64,000 nt of DNA, taken from the NCBI RefSeq assembly GCF_014062315.1, contig NZ_JACGLT010000005.1, positions 186,001 through 250,000 of the forward strand, in the 5' to 3' direction. Of this stretch, positions 48,043 to 57,003 are shown one piece after another. How positions within the stretch are numbered: the first letter of the stretch is position 1; every line of letters begins with the position of its first letter. Made by a program: the position numbers and the translations under genes. The DNA comes from Gelidibacter maritimus (GTDB taxonomy: Bacteria > Bacteroidota > Bacteroidia > Flavobacteriales > Flavobacteriaceae). The notes beneath the pieces are model-generated. The model was given only the letters and a program-made list of their open reading frames with translations. It was not told the origin of the DNA and searched no databases.

Positions 48043-51000
48043 TTAAAAATTAACATTTAATCCCATTGAAAAGGTTTTTAATGGTGGAATACCCAAACCA
48101 CTGGATTCGGGATCAAACCCTGGTCTAAAATCAGAAACCGTAAGTACATTGGTACCCTTAACATAAATTCTCATTTTCTTGATGAAATTCTGTTCCTTCA
48201 ATGGCAGGTTATAGCCTAATTGAACATCTTTTAACCTTAAATAAGCAGCGTTAAATGCCCAAAAACTGGAAGTGGTATTAAAATTTCTAAAATATGTTTG
48301 CTGCCCGTAGAGTAAAACCCGCGGATAGCTACCGTCTGTATTTTCAGGACTCCATGCATCCGTAGCTTCTTGCGGAATCCAGCTATAGTTTCCGAAGAGA
48401 TCAGTACTTCGGTATTGTTTGGTTTTCCCTACGCCCTGAAAGAAAGCTTGGAAATCGAAATTTTTATATTCGGCACTTAACCTAAGGCCCCAATTAATCC
48501 TTGGTACTGTTTCTGCGATGACCACTTGGTCTTTAAAATCTAATTTTCCATCGCCGTTGACGTCCACATATTTAATATCTCCTAACGATGTATTGGGGTC
48601 TGCCCCAGAGGTAATAGCCTGCTTGTAGGCTTGCAACTCGGCATCTGAAGAGATAATACCATCGGCCTTATAGCCATATACAGCGCCTAACGGATCGCCA
48701 ATTCTATAGTCTGTACTGTATTCTGAAAAGGCATCAGTAAGATCTAAGATTTCATTCTTATTATACGATGCATTGGCAGAAATGCCATAGCTAAAGTCTT
48801 TAGAAACAGCATTACGGTGACTAAGTGTGAGTTCCACCCCTGTATTTTGGACTCTTCCCGCATTAATAGCAGGACCATTTCTATCGGTGCCCACGGTCCC
48901 AGGAACTGGGCTTGGCAAAAGAATATCATCGGTGATTTTACGATAGACGTCAATACTTGCGTCCAAGAGACGATTTTTTATACTAAAATCAACCCCGATA
49001 TTCGCAGTTTTGGTGGTTTCCCAACTTAAATCCCTAAATGGCAATTCAGCTTCATTTGCCGTAACACCTACAGTTTCATTCAACCCAAAATAGTATTGGC
49101 CAAATAAGATATTGGAGAAGTAGGTTCCATCTACCCTGTTATTTCCAGTAACCCCGTATGAAGCTCTTAGTTTCAAATAATTCACTGTTTCTGAAGTGTA
49201 AAAATCTTCTCTCGAGATTAACCACCCTGCAGAAGCAGCTGGAAAAAACCCATATCTGTTTTCAGGGGCAAAAATTGACGCACCGTCATAGCGTCCCACT
49301 AAGGTTAAAAGGTATTTCCCAGCATAATTATAGTCGATACGTCCTACGGCAGATTGCAAGACGTTTTCGAAGGTATTACTACTTAAATTTGTGATGTCCT
49401 CTTTATCACCTGAATTGGGTGCATCAAACTCAGACAAATAATCGTCAAATTGGAAATTTTCGCGACCCGCCGTTAGAAATGAATCTTTATTAAATTGGAC
49501 ATCCCAGCCTCCAAGGATATTGAAGTAATGGTCTCCAATTTCTTTTTCATAACTTAAAAACGTTTGCGCATTGATTTGTCTATTATCATTGTAGGTTTGA
49601 TTTAAATTATTAAACTCTGCAAACCATGATGGTCCCCCACTAGCTACTGCCCGATAATTCATGGCCGATGACTTTTGGTTGTAGAAAATACCAGAATAGT
49701 TTCCTTGAACATGAAAGCCGTCAAATAGCTCCCAATCCAAACTCAGGTTAGCAGAAAAATTCTTTCCGACCGTCCTATTTTTACCGCCACCAAGCTCCCA
49801 AAGTGGATTATTGAACCATCTGAAATAATCACCTGCCTGACTTTGGTCAGAATACACAGCGTCTTCTTCATCGCCCATTTTTATGGGCATAAATGGAGCA
49901 GTAACATTGGCGTGTAGATAAATATTATCCATCCCGTCGTTCACACTAGGCGTGGTACTATCGGTAATAATATAGCTTATATTTGTTGCCAACTTAAGAT
50001 TATCGGCCAACTGTGCGTTTAGGTTGGCGCGCAGGTTATAACGTGTATTATCAATGTTTTTTACCATAATACCATCCGCATTTCTATATCCCAAGGATAC
50101 ATAATAGGATGATTTCTCACTGCCGCCTTGAGCACTTAAAAAATGACTATGAGCAAATTCTGTTTTGAGTATTTCATCAACCCAGTTGATATTGGCATAG
50201 AAATGTTCTTCTCCGGTTCTGAAATAATTGATCTGTTCTTGTGAGAATAAAGGATCGCCGCCAGAATTTACAGAAGCTTCGTTCATGATCCTAGCAGATT
50301 CAATGGAATTTACAAAAGATCTCGTGGTGGTGACGTTACTCCAACTACTATAGGTTTCATAGTTAAAGGAAGCTTTTTCATTATCTCCGGTTTTAGTAGT
50401 AATCAACACCACACCGGCTGCTGCTCTGGAACCATAAATTGCAGAAGCAGCGCCATCCTTTAAAATGGAGATATCTTTAACATCCTTAGGATCTATCGTT
50501 AAGGCATCTTGTGGAACACCATCTACTATAAATAACGGCGTATTATTACCAATAGTCGTGGAGCCACGAATCAAAAAGCCAATCCCTTCGTTATAACCGG
50601 CGTCTCTTACATATAGCCCCGGCGCCCTACCTTGAATGGCAGCACCAATATTGCCCTCTGTAATATCTCCCAAATCATCAGTGTTTACAGTACTAATCGC
50701 GGAAGTTACATTCACTTTCTTTTGTGTTCCATAACCTACCAGCACCACCTCATCCAACACATCTGCGTCTTCAATCATGGTAATATTAAACACTTTGGTA
50801 TCTCCAACTACAATTTCTTGGGTAACAAAACCCATATAGGAAATGACTAAGACAGATTGTTTAGACTGCACCTCCAGAGAGAATTTTCCATCAAAATCTG
50901 CGGTTACACCATTTGTAGTTCCTTTTTCAAGGATACTTGCACCAGGTAAAACCATTCCGTCAGCATCGGTCACCACACCTTCCACCAAAGATTGAATGGC

Positions 51001-51399
51001 TACTAAGGGCGTGTTTTTGACATCCTGGGCAACGACCTCCATTTTTTTAATAATTATGGTGTCGTCAGAAAATATGTAATCAACACCAATGGGTGTCAAG
51101 ATATTATTCAATAAGTCTTTCGTTTTGATTGTCCCCTTTTCAACGATGATGTGAGGTGCATCATTGACTAAGTCATTGCGATATACAAAACGGTAATTCG
51201 TTTGTTTATTAATCAGCTTAAAAACCTGTTTTACATTTAAGGTTTGGTTGCTATTAATAACAATATTGGCATTTTGGGCCAATCCATCGTTAGGGCCTAA
51301 AGCAAAGACCACCGTACAGCATAATAGAAAAAAGGTTTTCATGATCAGTTTTAATAGATTCCTCGGATAAAGGAATGCCATTTCAGGATAAAATTTCAT
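48043..51399 (-). CDS. SusC-type TonB-dependent outer-membrane transporter with STN domain
   Basis: The 1118-residue protein has a late signal segment (IMKTFFLLCCTVVFALG). Residues about 48-118 form a secretin/TonB short N-terminal (STN) domain, about 137-215 a carboxypeptidase-like repeat domain (VEGVVTDADGMVLPGASILE), then the plug (VLVGYGTQKKVNVTSAISTV, ISILKDGAASAIYGSRAAAG) and a 22-strand barrel ending in MGLNVNF. STN domains talk to FecR-type anti-sigma factors, and such a pair is encoded upstream. It imports glycan fragments bound by the SusD partner. The long basic pre-signal region is common in Flavobacteriaceae, so I kept the first ATG. Confidence 0.96.
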   Translation of the reverse strand: MKFYPEMAFLYPRNLLKLIMKTFFLLCCTVVFALGPNDGLAQNANIVINSNQTLNVKQVFKLINKQTNYRFVYRNDLVNDAPHIIVEKGTIKTKDLLNNILTPIGVDYIFSDDTIIIKKMEVVAQDVKNTPLVAIQSLVEGVVTDADGMVLPGASILEKGTTNGVTADFDGKFSLEVQSKQSVLVISYMGFVTQEIVVGDTKVFNITMIEDADVLDEVVLVGYGTQKKVNVTSAISTVNTDDLGDITEGNIGAAIQGRAPGLYVRDAGYNEGIGFLIRGSTTIGNNTPLFIVDGVPQDALTIDPKDVKDISILKDGAASAIYGSRAAAGVVLITTKTGDNEKASFNYETYSSWSNVTTTRSFVNSIESARIMNEASVNSGGDPLFSQEQINYFRTGEEHFYANINWVDEILKTEFAHSHFLSAQGGSEKSSYYVSLGYRNADGIMVKNIDNTRYNLRANLNAQLADNLKLATNISYIITDSTTPSVNDGMDNIYLHANVTAPFMPIKMGDEEDAVYSDQSQAGDYFRWFNNPLWELGGGKNRTVGKNFSANLSLDWELFDGFHVQGNYSGIFYNQKSSAMNYRAVASGGPSWFAEFNNLNQTYNDNRQINAQTFLSYEKEIGDHYFNILGGWDVQFNKDSFLTAGRENFQFDDYLSEFDAPNSGDKEDITNLSSNTFENVLQSAVGRIDYNYAGKYLLTLVGRYDGASIFAPENRYGFFPAASAGWLISREDFYTSETVNYLKLRASYGVTGNNRVDGTYFSNILFGQYYFGLNETVGVTANEAELPFRDLSWETTKTANIGVDFSIKNRLLDASIDVYRKITDDILLPSPVPGTVGTDRNGPAINAGRVQNTGVELTLSHRNAVSKDFSYGISANASYNKNEILDLTDAFSEYSTDYRIGDPLGAVYGYKADGIISSDAELQAYKQAITSGADPNTSLGDIKYVDVNGDGKLDFKDQVVIAETVPRINWGLRLSAEYKNFDFQAFFQGVGKTKQYRSTDLFGNYSWIPQEATDAWSPENTDGSYPRVLLYGQQTYFRNFNTTSSFWAFNAAYLRLKDVQLGYNLPLKEQNFIKKMRIYVKGTNVLTVSDFRPGFDPESSGLGIPPLKTFSMGLNVNF

Positions 51400-51447
51400 A
51401 AATTTGTTCTGGTTTAGTTAAACTTGTTTTAATTACTCTCTTAGTGG

Positions 51448-51478
51448 AAAGGCTATTGCTGTGAGAGGTGTAGCCTTT
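51448..51478. other. Hairpin in the fecR-susC gap
   Basis: AAAGGCTA pairs with TAGCCTTT around a 15-base loop, in the 115-base gap between fecR and susC. On + it is followed by TTTTCTTTTTT, but no + gene ends here. On the transcribed - strand it would form a stem about 50 bases before the susC ATG. It may be a processing or attenuation element. Confidence 0.4.
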
Positions 51479-51514
51479 TCTTTTTTAATTCAATAGTGTT
51501 TCATCGTATTCGTT

Positions 51515-52669
51515 TTATTCAATTGTTATCATTTTATTCTCAATATTAAATTGAACCTCGCCCGTGGCTTCTAAATTCTTCAAAATATCTTGGATGGACT
51601 TTGATCGTTCCAAAACACCGGTAAAAACATAGTTTTGTTTTTCTGTATTTTTAAAATCGACGTCGAAATCATACCATCGAGATAGCGTGCGCATAATATC
51701 GGCCAAGGAGGCTTCGTCAAAGGTGTACAAGCCCTTGAGCCAAGAGATTTCCTGAGCAACATCTGCTTCTTTAACCGCTATCTTATCATTTTGCATATCA
51801 AGAACAGATTGCTGATTAGGATTCAAGAGCACCCTGTCCTTTTCTTTTGCAATTTCAACCTTACCCTCCACCAAAGTGGTTACGATTTGATTTTCTGACT
51901 TGTAAGCTTTAACATTAAATTCTGTACCGATCACATTAATATTTTGCGATTCATTTTTAACCGTGAATTTTGCGCCTTGGTGATGTACACTTGGGGACAC
52001 ATCAAAGTAAGCTTCACCATAAATCAACTCAACTTCACGTGTTTTACCAGACACAAAATGCACTGGATATTTTAACTGCGATTCCGAATTTAACCAGACC
52101 TGGGTTCCATCAGATAATTTGATAAAAAACTGACCTCCCCTGGGAATGGTTAAGTAATTATATTGGACTTCTGATGATGCGTTTGCTCCAGCATCATATA
52201 TAATTTCCTTTCCATTACTATTGGCGTTTGCGGTTTTATAAGATTCACCACTTTCCAAAACTACTTGAGATCCATCAGCCAAGGTTAGCGTGGCTTTGTC
52301 CGTTCCTATAACTATATCTTTAGACTCCACAAGTGTGGGCTCTATTTTAACAGAGTCAGGTTTGGTAAATACAAAGTTCAGCGCCATTAAAAGTGCAATG
52401 GAAGCAGCCACAGTGTATTTGAATATTGGCTTTTTATAAAATGGTACCAACTTAGCTTTAGGGGTTTCTTCCTGAATGGTTTCAAGAATATTAGAAAGTA
52501 TTTTATTTTTCAATTCGCTTTCCGATCCCAATTCCTCAACCCATTCATTAGATTTTTGGAAGCTTTCATAATAACTTACCAACTTCTTTAACTCTTCTAT
52601 ACTGATTTCTCCATCGAGATATTTCTCAATTAAGTTTTTAAATTCTTTATTTATTTTTTGGTTATTCAT
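51515..52669 (-). CDS. FecR-type anti-sigma factor
   Basis: The 384-residue inner-membrane protein has a cytoplasmic sigma-binding N-terminal part (1-80, LIEKYLDGEISIEELKKLVS), one membrane helix (about 82-101, IFKYTVAASIALLMALNFVF), and a periplasmic FecR domain (about 170-290, LTIPRGGQFFIKLSDGTQVW, ELIYGEAYFDVSPSVHHQGA, FTVKNESQNINVIGTEFNVK). A C-terminal DUF4974 domain follows (about 315-384, LADIMRTLSRWYDFDVDF), which contacts the STN domain of SusC. It holds the ECF sigma factor encoded upstream until the transporter is occupied. It precedes susC by 115 bases. Confidence 0.95.
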   Translation of the reverse strand: MNNQKINKEFKNLIEKYLDGEISIEELKKLVSYYESFQKSNEWVEELGSESELKNKILSNILETIQEETPKAKLVPFYKKPIFKYTVAASIALLMALNFVFTKPDSVKIEPTLVESKDIVIGTDKATLTLADGSQVVLESGESYKTANANSNGKEIIYDAGANASSEVQYNYLTIPRGGQFFIKLSDGTQVWLNSESQLKYPVHFVSGKTREVELIYGEAYFDVSPSVHHQGAKFTVKNESQNINVIGTEFNVKAYKSENQIVTTLVEGKVEIAKEKDRVLLNPNQQSVLDMQNDKIAVKEADVAQEISWLKGLYTFDEASLADIMRTLSRWYDFDVDFKNTEKQNYVFTGVLERSKSIQDILKNLEATGEVQFNIENKMITIE

Positions 52670-52699
52670 CTTAAAGTTTATTGCGCAAATTATGCGTTC

Positions 52700-53032
52700 T
52701 ATTAGTATAGTGTATAATAAATGACCTATCCCCTAAGTAAATTCCAAAAATTTTTTTAATTAATACATTATTTCAAAAATATGTTAACAGAATCATTGCA
52801 TTATCCTTAAAAAGGACTTGACCATAATCGGGGTTAAAGATTATACTATAAGGTGGTAAATATGTATTTTTTAAAAGAAGACGTGGCCTTCCGTAGGTTC
52901 TAAAAACGAACCATGGAAAGGAAAATTTAAGACAGACAAATAGTGGAAAAACAGATATGAGACCGACACATACAGATGGGTTCACCCAACATATAATCGG
53001 ATATTTAAAGGTTTAGGTTTTTAAAACAACAG
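52700..53032. other. Sigma factor-fecR spacer (about 360 bases)
   Basis: An unusually long gap for a sigma/anti-sigma pair. It holds an imperfect hairpin at 52887-52921 whose best part is GGTTC/GAACC around a 7-base loop. No credible gene was found; a 70-codon frame here has poor composition. It may contain a separate fecR promoter, for instance one recognised by the ECF sigma factor itself. Confidence 0.4.
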
Positions 53033-53590
53033 TTATAGAAAGACTAAAATAAATAAGACATTACCTAAAGAAGCGCGCAAGACCTTAAGCGCATTTGTAA
53101 TATGGTTTTCAACTGTTTTTGTAGAAATATTCAGTTGTTGTGCTATTTCCTTGTGACTTAGATGCTCATTCCGGCTTAAACGATATACATTTTGACATTT
53201 TTGAGGTAAATTCCCAACGATAGATTCTATATGCTGTTCCAATTCCTTATACATGACCTTGGTTTCTGGTGTTGCATAATGGAAGCGTCTATTCAAATCT
53301 TCAAATAACTCGACCCTTATTATCGTATTTTTTCTAAATTCATAAAATACTTTGTACCGGACACAAGCATAAAGATAGCTTTGTAGTGACACCTTAATTT
53401 CAAGTTCAGAGCGCTTGTTCCAGATTTCAATAAAGACATCCTGAATAATCTCTTCACATACTTCCTTGTTTTTGAGAATATTGTAAGAAGATATAAAAAG
53501 TGGTTTCCAATACTTATCGTAAAGCGCAGTCAATGCTTTTTTGTCGCCGCTTTTTAAAGATTCGATTAGATTAGTATCAGAATTAAGCAT
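53033..53590 (-). CDS. ECF RNA polymerase sigma factor
   Basis: The 185-residue protein has sigma region 2 (about 15-75: GDKKALTALYDKYWKPLFIS, CEEIIQDVFIEIWNKRSEL) and region 4 (about 125-175: LPQKCQNVYRLSRNEHLSHK, EIAQQLNISTKTVENHITNA), joined by a short linker as in the Bacteroidota SusC/D-linked ECF group. It should redirect RNA polymerase to PUL promoters when FecR releases it. The short hydrophobic C-terminus (NVLFILVFL) is unusual but common enough in this group. A TAnnTTTG box lies 28 bases before its ATG. Confidence 0.95.
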   Translation of the reverse strand: MLNSDTNLIESLKSGDKKALTALYDKYWKPLFISSYNILKNKEVCEEIIQDVFIEIWNKRSELEIKVSLQSYLYACVRYKVFYEFRKNTIIRVELFEDLNRRFHYATPETKVMYKELEQHIESIVGNLPQKCQNVYRLSRNEHLSHKEIAQQLNISTKTVENHITNALKVLRASLGNVLFILVFL

Positions 53591-53618
53591 GTTTTACAAC
53601 ATAGGAATTTGTATCTAA

Positions 53619-53626
53619 CAAACTTA
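53619..53626 (-). promoter_or_regulatory. ECF sigma gene -7 box (TAAGTTTG)
   Basis: The - strand reads TAAGTTTG, fitting TAnnTTTG, placed as in the other three genes of the window. It suggests housekeeping-sigma transcription of the regulator. No -33 TTTG at the usual distance. Confidence 0.45.
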
Positions 53627-54410
53627 ACAAAAAAAATCAAATGGCAATATATTTATAAAACCATCACTTATTCATCTTTTTAAAAACTACTTTAAGACCG
53701 ATTAAAAACCTGATTTATAAAAAATCAAAACTTCCTGAAAGCTTATTTCTCACTCAAATTCTTAAACTACAAACCTCGGCACATTGAAATCATTTAATAA
53801 GAATAGCCATAAGAATGCATGCTCAATTTTTCAGCAATTGATGACCTTAATCTGTTGGAATAACAGATGATGAGTTTTTTTATCAGCCATCCCTCACCAC
53901 AAGAAAACATAATTTTTGAGATTTAAAAGCTGCAACAACTTGACCCGATTGCTCTTTTTGACGGTGAAGCGTTTCATGGGTTAAAGACATATTCTTATCC
54001 ATCGGCCACTTGCACTCCCAATATTAATTATTTACCTTTCGGGAAACAAAAGGGGGCCATACAGTATACAACGTGGTAAAATAAACTGGTGCCGAACTAA
54101 GTTTCCATTAAAATTTTTGGTTGAAACGCTTCATTAAGCTGTGGATGTTCTTTTAACAGACAGAATTAAAATAAGAGCAACTGGTGGTATAGCCATGCGT
54201 TCAAACCATACAATCAGTTGCTTTGAAATGATGGATAAATCACCTACACATTGCTGTTGTAGTTAGTCCAGGTTCAGATCAGAATTAACCTCACTGCTGT
54301 CTCTCAGGAGAACTCAAAAGCTTATCTCGATGTTAAAAAAATTTAACGTATCCATAAAAAATATTCCAAACGCACCGATAATCAGTTCGTATTACCCTCA
54401 ATAAAAACTT
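53627..54410. other. Large intergenic region between PUL and BCCT gene
   Basis: This is the longest gap of the window. On the - strand around 53883-54002 a 39-codon frame reads MDKNMSLTHETLHRQKEQSG and on to LVVRDG, and near 54160-54270 another reads DLSIISKQLIVWFERMAIPP before a stop. Both look like pieces of decayed genes, but neither is recognisable. No intact gene, terminator or repeat was found. Confidence 0.35.
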
Positions 54411-56453
54411 ATGAAAAAAGCATTTTTCAGTAAAATCACACTAAACAAAGGCATCACCATTCCGAGTCTTATATTCATCACCATAACGGGTGTTTTTGCC
54501 GGTCAATTTCCAAACGAAACCAATGCAGTTTTAGAAACCATTAAAAACTTTATTTTCACCAATCTCCATTGGGTATATGTCTGGGCCGTTACCATTTTTG
54601 TGGGATTTATGTTCTATTTGGCCTTAAGCAAATTTGGGAATATCAGACTTGGCAATAACGACAGCCAACCGGAACATTCTTTTTTCTCGTGGGTGGCCAT
54701 GCTCTTTGCAGCTGGAATGGGAATCGGACTTATGTATTTTAGTGTCGCCGAGCCGATGCAACATTACAGCTCAGATATTTTTGCTGGCGATGCGAGCATC
54801 AACAAAGCGGAGAACGCACAATTATACACCTTTTTTCATTGGGGCGTACATGCTTGGGCCATTTACGGCATCGTTGGTTTGGCCATGTCTTATTTTACCT
54901 ACCGGTATAAATTACCGCTTTCCTTACGAAGCTGCTTTTATCCACTGCTCAAGGACCGAATTCAAGGCGGTTGGGGAAATGTTATCGATATTTTTGCACT
55001 GTGTAGTACTATTTTTGGCATTACCACAACTTTAGGCTTTGGCGTGGTTCAAATTAATTCGGGATTGGTCAATATGAATATCTTTCCAGACACTAGTTTT
55101 ACATACCAAATTATTATCGTCTGTATTTTAGTCGGAATTGCAATCCTTTCGGCTGTTACGGGAGTAAGCAAGGGCATAAAAATACTGAGTAGCATCAACA
55201 TTGTGGTGGTAGTTTTATTGTTGCTGTTTGTTGTTGCAGTTGGCCCCACCACTCATATTCTTGGCGGCTTTACCACCGGTATAGGAAATTATATAAGTAA
55301 TTTTGTTGAACTAACCTTTAACACCCACGCCTACCAAACCGACGAGCTGCCTTGGTTTTATGATTGGACCATTTTATATTGGGCCTGGTGGATTTCATGG
55401 GCGCCTTATGTAGGGCTGTTTATAGCTAAAATATCAAAAGGACGGACCATCAGAGATTTTGTTGGGGCGGTTCTTATCATTCCTGCGCTCTTCAATTTTA
55501 TTTGGATGACCGTATTCGGAAACAGCGCCATGTGGATTGATGAGTTTGTGGCCAATGGTGCATTGAGCAACATTGCCAGCAATCCGGATATCCTTATGTT
55601 TAGTTTTTTGGAATATTTACCATTAACCGAAATAACCGGCTATGTGGTCATCTTCATCATCACCATATTTTTTATCACCTCCGCCGACTCCGGTATTGTT
55701 GTGATGGACAGTATTGCCACAAAAAACTCAACGGAGTCGAGTAAACTTCAAATCGTACTTTGGGGTATTTTATTAGCGGTAATTTCGCTGGTTTTATTAA
55801 ATGCGGGAGGCTTGCCTGCTCTACAAAGTATGACGCTCATTACCGCACTGCCCTTTTCCGTCATCATGCTCCTGTTTATCGTGAGTTTGGTAAAAGCACT
55901 TCGCATTGACTATAAGTATTACGAGAGCGGCTTCTCAATGAGCACCAATTTGTGGTCGTCCGATTCATGGAAAGACAAACTGAATCAGATTGTCACGTTC
56001 AAAAATCGCGCAGCGATTGATCGATTTATCAATACAACGGTTATAGAGGCCTTTGAAGAACTGCAAGAGGTCCTATCACAACATGGCATCGATGCCTTGA
56101 TCCATAACCATCAAGATCCGAATCGGATAGAAATTGAAATCAAATATGATGTGCTGAATAACTTCATCTATGGCGTAAAAAACGAATCGCGAGATATGCC
56201 TGAATATTTTATAAAAGAAAAAAACTTACCGGATGCCGACATTGAAGAATCTTTTTATCCATTAACCTATTTTGGTGATACGCGAGAAGGCTATAACGTG
56301 ACATACTTTTCAAAAAACGAATTAATTACCGACGTCTTAAAGCATTACGAAAGGTTTTTAAAACTGACCTCTGAAGAGAAAAATGTCATGTTTATCAGCA
56401 GTAATATCCACCGTAAGAAAGTAAAAAAGATCAAACAAAAGTTTAACACATAG
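54411..56453 (+). CDS. BCCT-family (betaine/choline/carnitine) transporter
   Basis: The 680-residue inner-membrane protein has twelve predicted helices in the first 500 residues and a cytoplasmic C-terminal extension of about 170 residues, as in BetT-type carriers. Family motifs: FAAGMGIGLMYFSVAEPMQH, THWG-like TFFHWGVHAWAIYGIVGLAM, and WAWWISWAPYVGLFIAKISK-GRTIRDFV. It would bring in choline, glycine betaine or a related quaternary amine with a sodium or proton gradient. The Gly-Met-Gly-Ile-Gly motif in helix 3 (rather than GxGxD variants) fits many BetT-like symporters. It stands alone. A link to the PUL is only positional. Confidence 0.93.
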   Translation: MKKAFFSKITLNKGITIPSLIFITITGVFAGQFPNETNAVLETIKNFIFTNLHWVYVWAVTIFVGFMFYLALSKFGNIRLGNNDSQPEHSFFSWVAMLFAAGMGIGLMYFSVAEPMQHYSSDIFAGDASINKAENAQLYTFFHWGVHAWAIYGIVGLAMSYFTYRYKLPLSLRSCFYPLLKDRIQGGWGNVIDIFALCSTIFGITTTLGFGVVQINSGLVNMNIFPDTSFTYQIIIVCILVGIAILSAVTGVSKGIKILSSINIVVVVLLLLFVVAVGPTTHILGGFTTGIGNYISNFVELTFNTHAYQTDELPWFYDWTILYWAWWISWAPYVGLFIAKISKGRTIRDFVGAVLIIPALFNFIWMTVFGNSAMWIDEFVANGALSNIASNPDILMFSFLEYLPLTEITGYVVIFIITIFFITSADSGIVVMDSIATKNSTESSKLQIVLWGILLAVISLVLLNAGGLPALQSMTLITALPFSVIMLLFIVSLVKALRIDYKYYESGFSMSTNLWSSDSWKDKLNQIVTFKNRAAIDRFINTTVIEAFEELQEVLSQHGIDALIHNHQDPNRIEIEIKYDVLNNFIYGVKNESRDMPEYFIKEKNLPDADIEESFYPLTYFGDTREGYNVTYFSKNELITDVLKHYERFLKLTSEEKNVMFISSNIHRKKVKKIKQKFNT

Positions 56454-56526
56454 GTATTTCAGTGGATGGAATTTTTCGTAGTCCGATAACAAGCACTTAA
56501 CACAATGAGCTATGATATGATATTAT

Positions 56527-56680
56527 CTGAGCAAACCGAGTATCTGTGAGCTGGGTTTTCCTGACTAAAAATTTCGAGACCTATCCAAGTTGCACAGGCA
56601 ATACCCCAGCGCAATTGGATTAGATAATTGTTTTTGGATCATCAGACGAGACCTGTTGAAGGGTTTGCTCAGTTTTTATA
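56527..56680 (+). ncRNA. Candidate structured RNA with closing stem and poly-U end
   Basis: CTGAGCAAACC (56527-56537) pairs perfectly with GGTTTGCTCAG (56662-56672), immediately followed by TTTTTATA. Inside, GCTGGG pairs with CCCAGC, and CTATCCAAGTTG can pair with CAATTGGATTAG in an interleaved, pseudoknot-like order. CGAGACCT occurs twice. No protein frame covers it. It may be a small regulatory RNA or a long-range terminator 75 bases after the BCCT gene. The remaining gap to 57003 shows nothing else. Confidence 0.3.
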
Positions 56681-57003
56681 AAAAAATAATTCAAGCGAAG
56701 AATTAATCGCCAGGATGCTTATAATTATGAATTCAAACGATGCCTAATCCTAAAAGTTTTGCATATATTCGAAAAGCAAAATTGAAATACACTTTGTTTA
56801 TAATCCACAACACAAATTTTCAAATTACAAAACGAACCTAACGGTAATTTAGAAAGCATTAGGCCTTTATTATGATTCTGAAAGAGGCATTTCCGGGTAT
56901 CACCTCGGCAAATGAACGGTGAATAGGGTTGCGTGAAGTGAATTGGTAAATTATATAATTGGGTTATTTATTGTTATCATAAAGTCTTTTGAAACTTTAC
57001 CCT

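Noticed and set aside
52773-52985. 70-codon - frame in the sigma-fecR spacer
   Set aside because: Odd composition (SVCVGLISVFPLFVCLK) and no homology by eye; spacer DNA is more likely.
56610-56665. Cobalamin riboswitch
   Set aside because: Only a B12-box-like GAGACCTG is present; the other conserved segments are missing and no B12-related gene follows.
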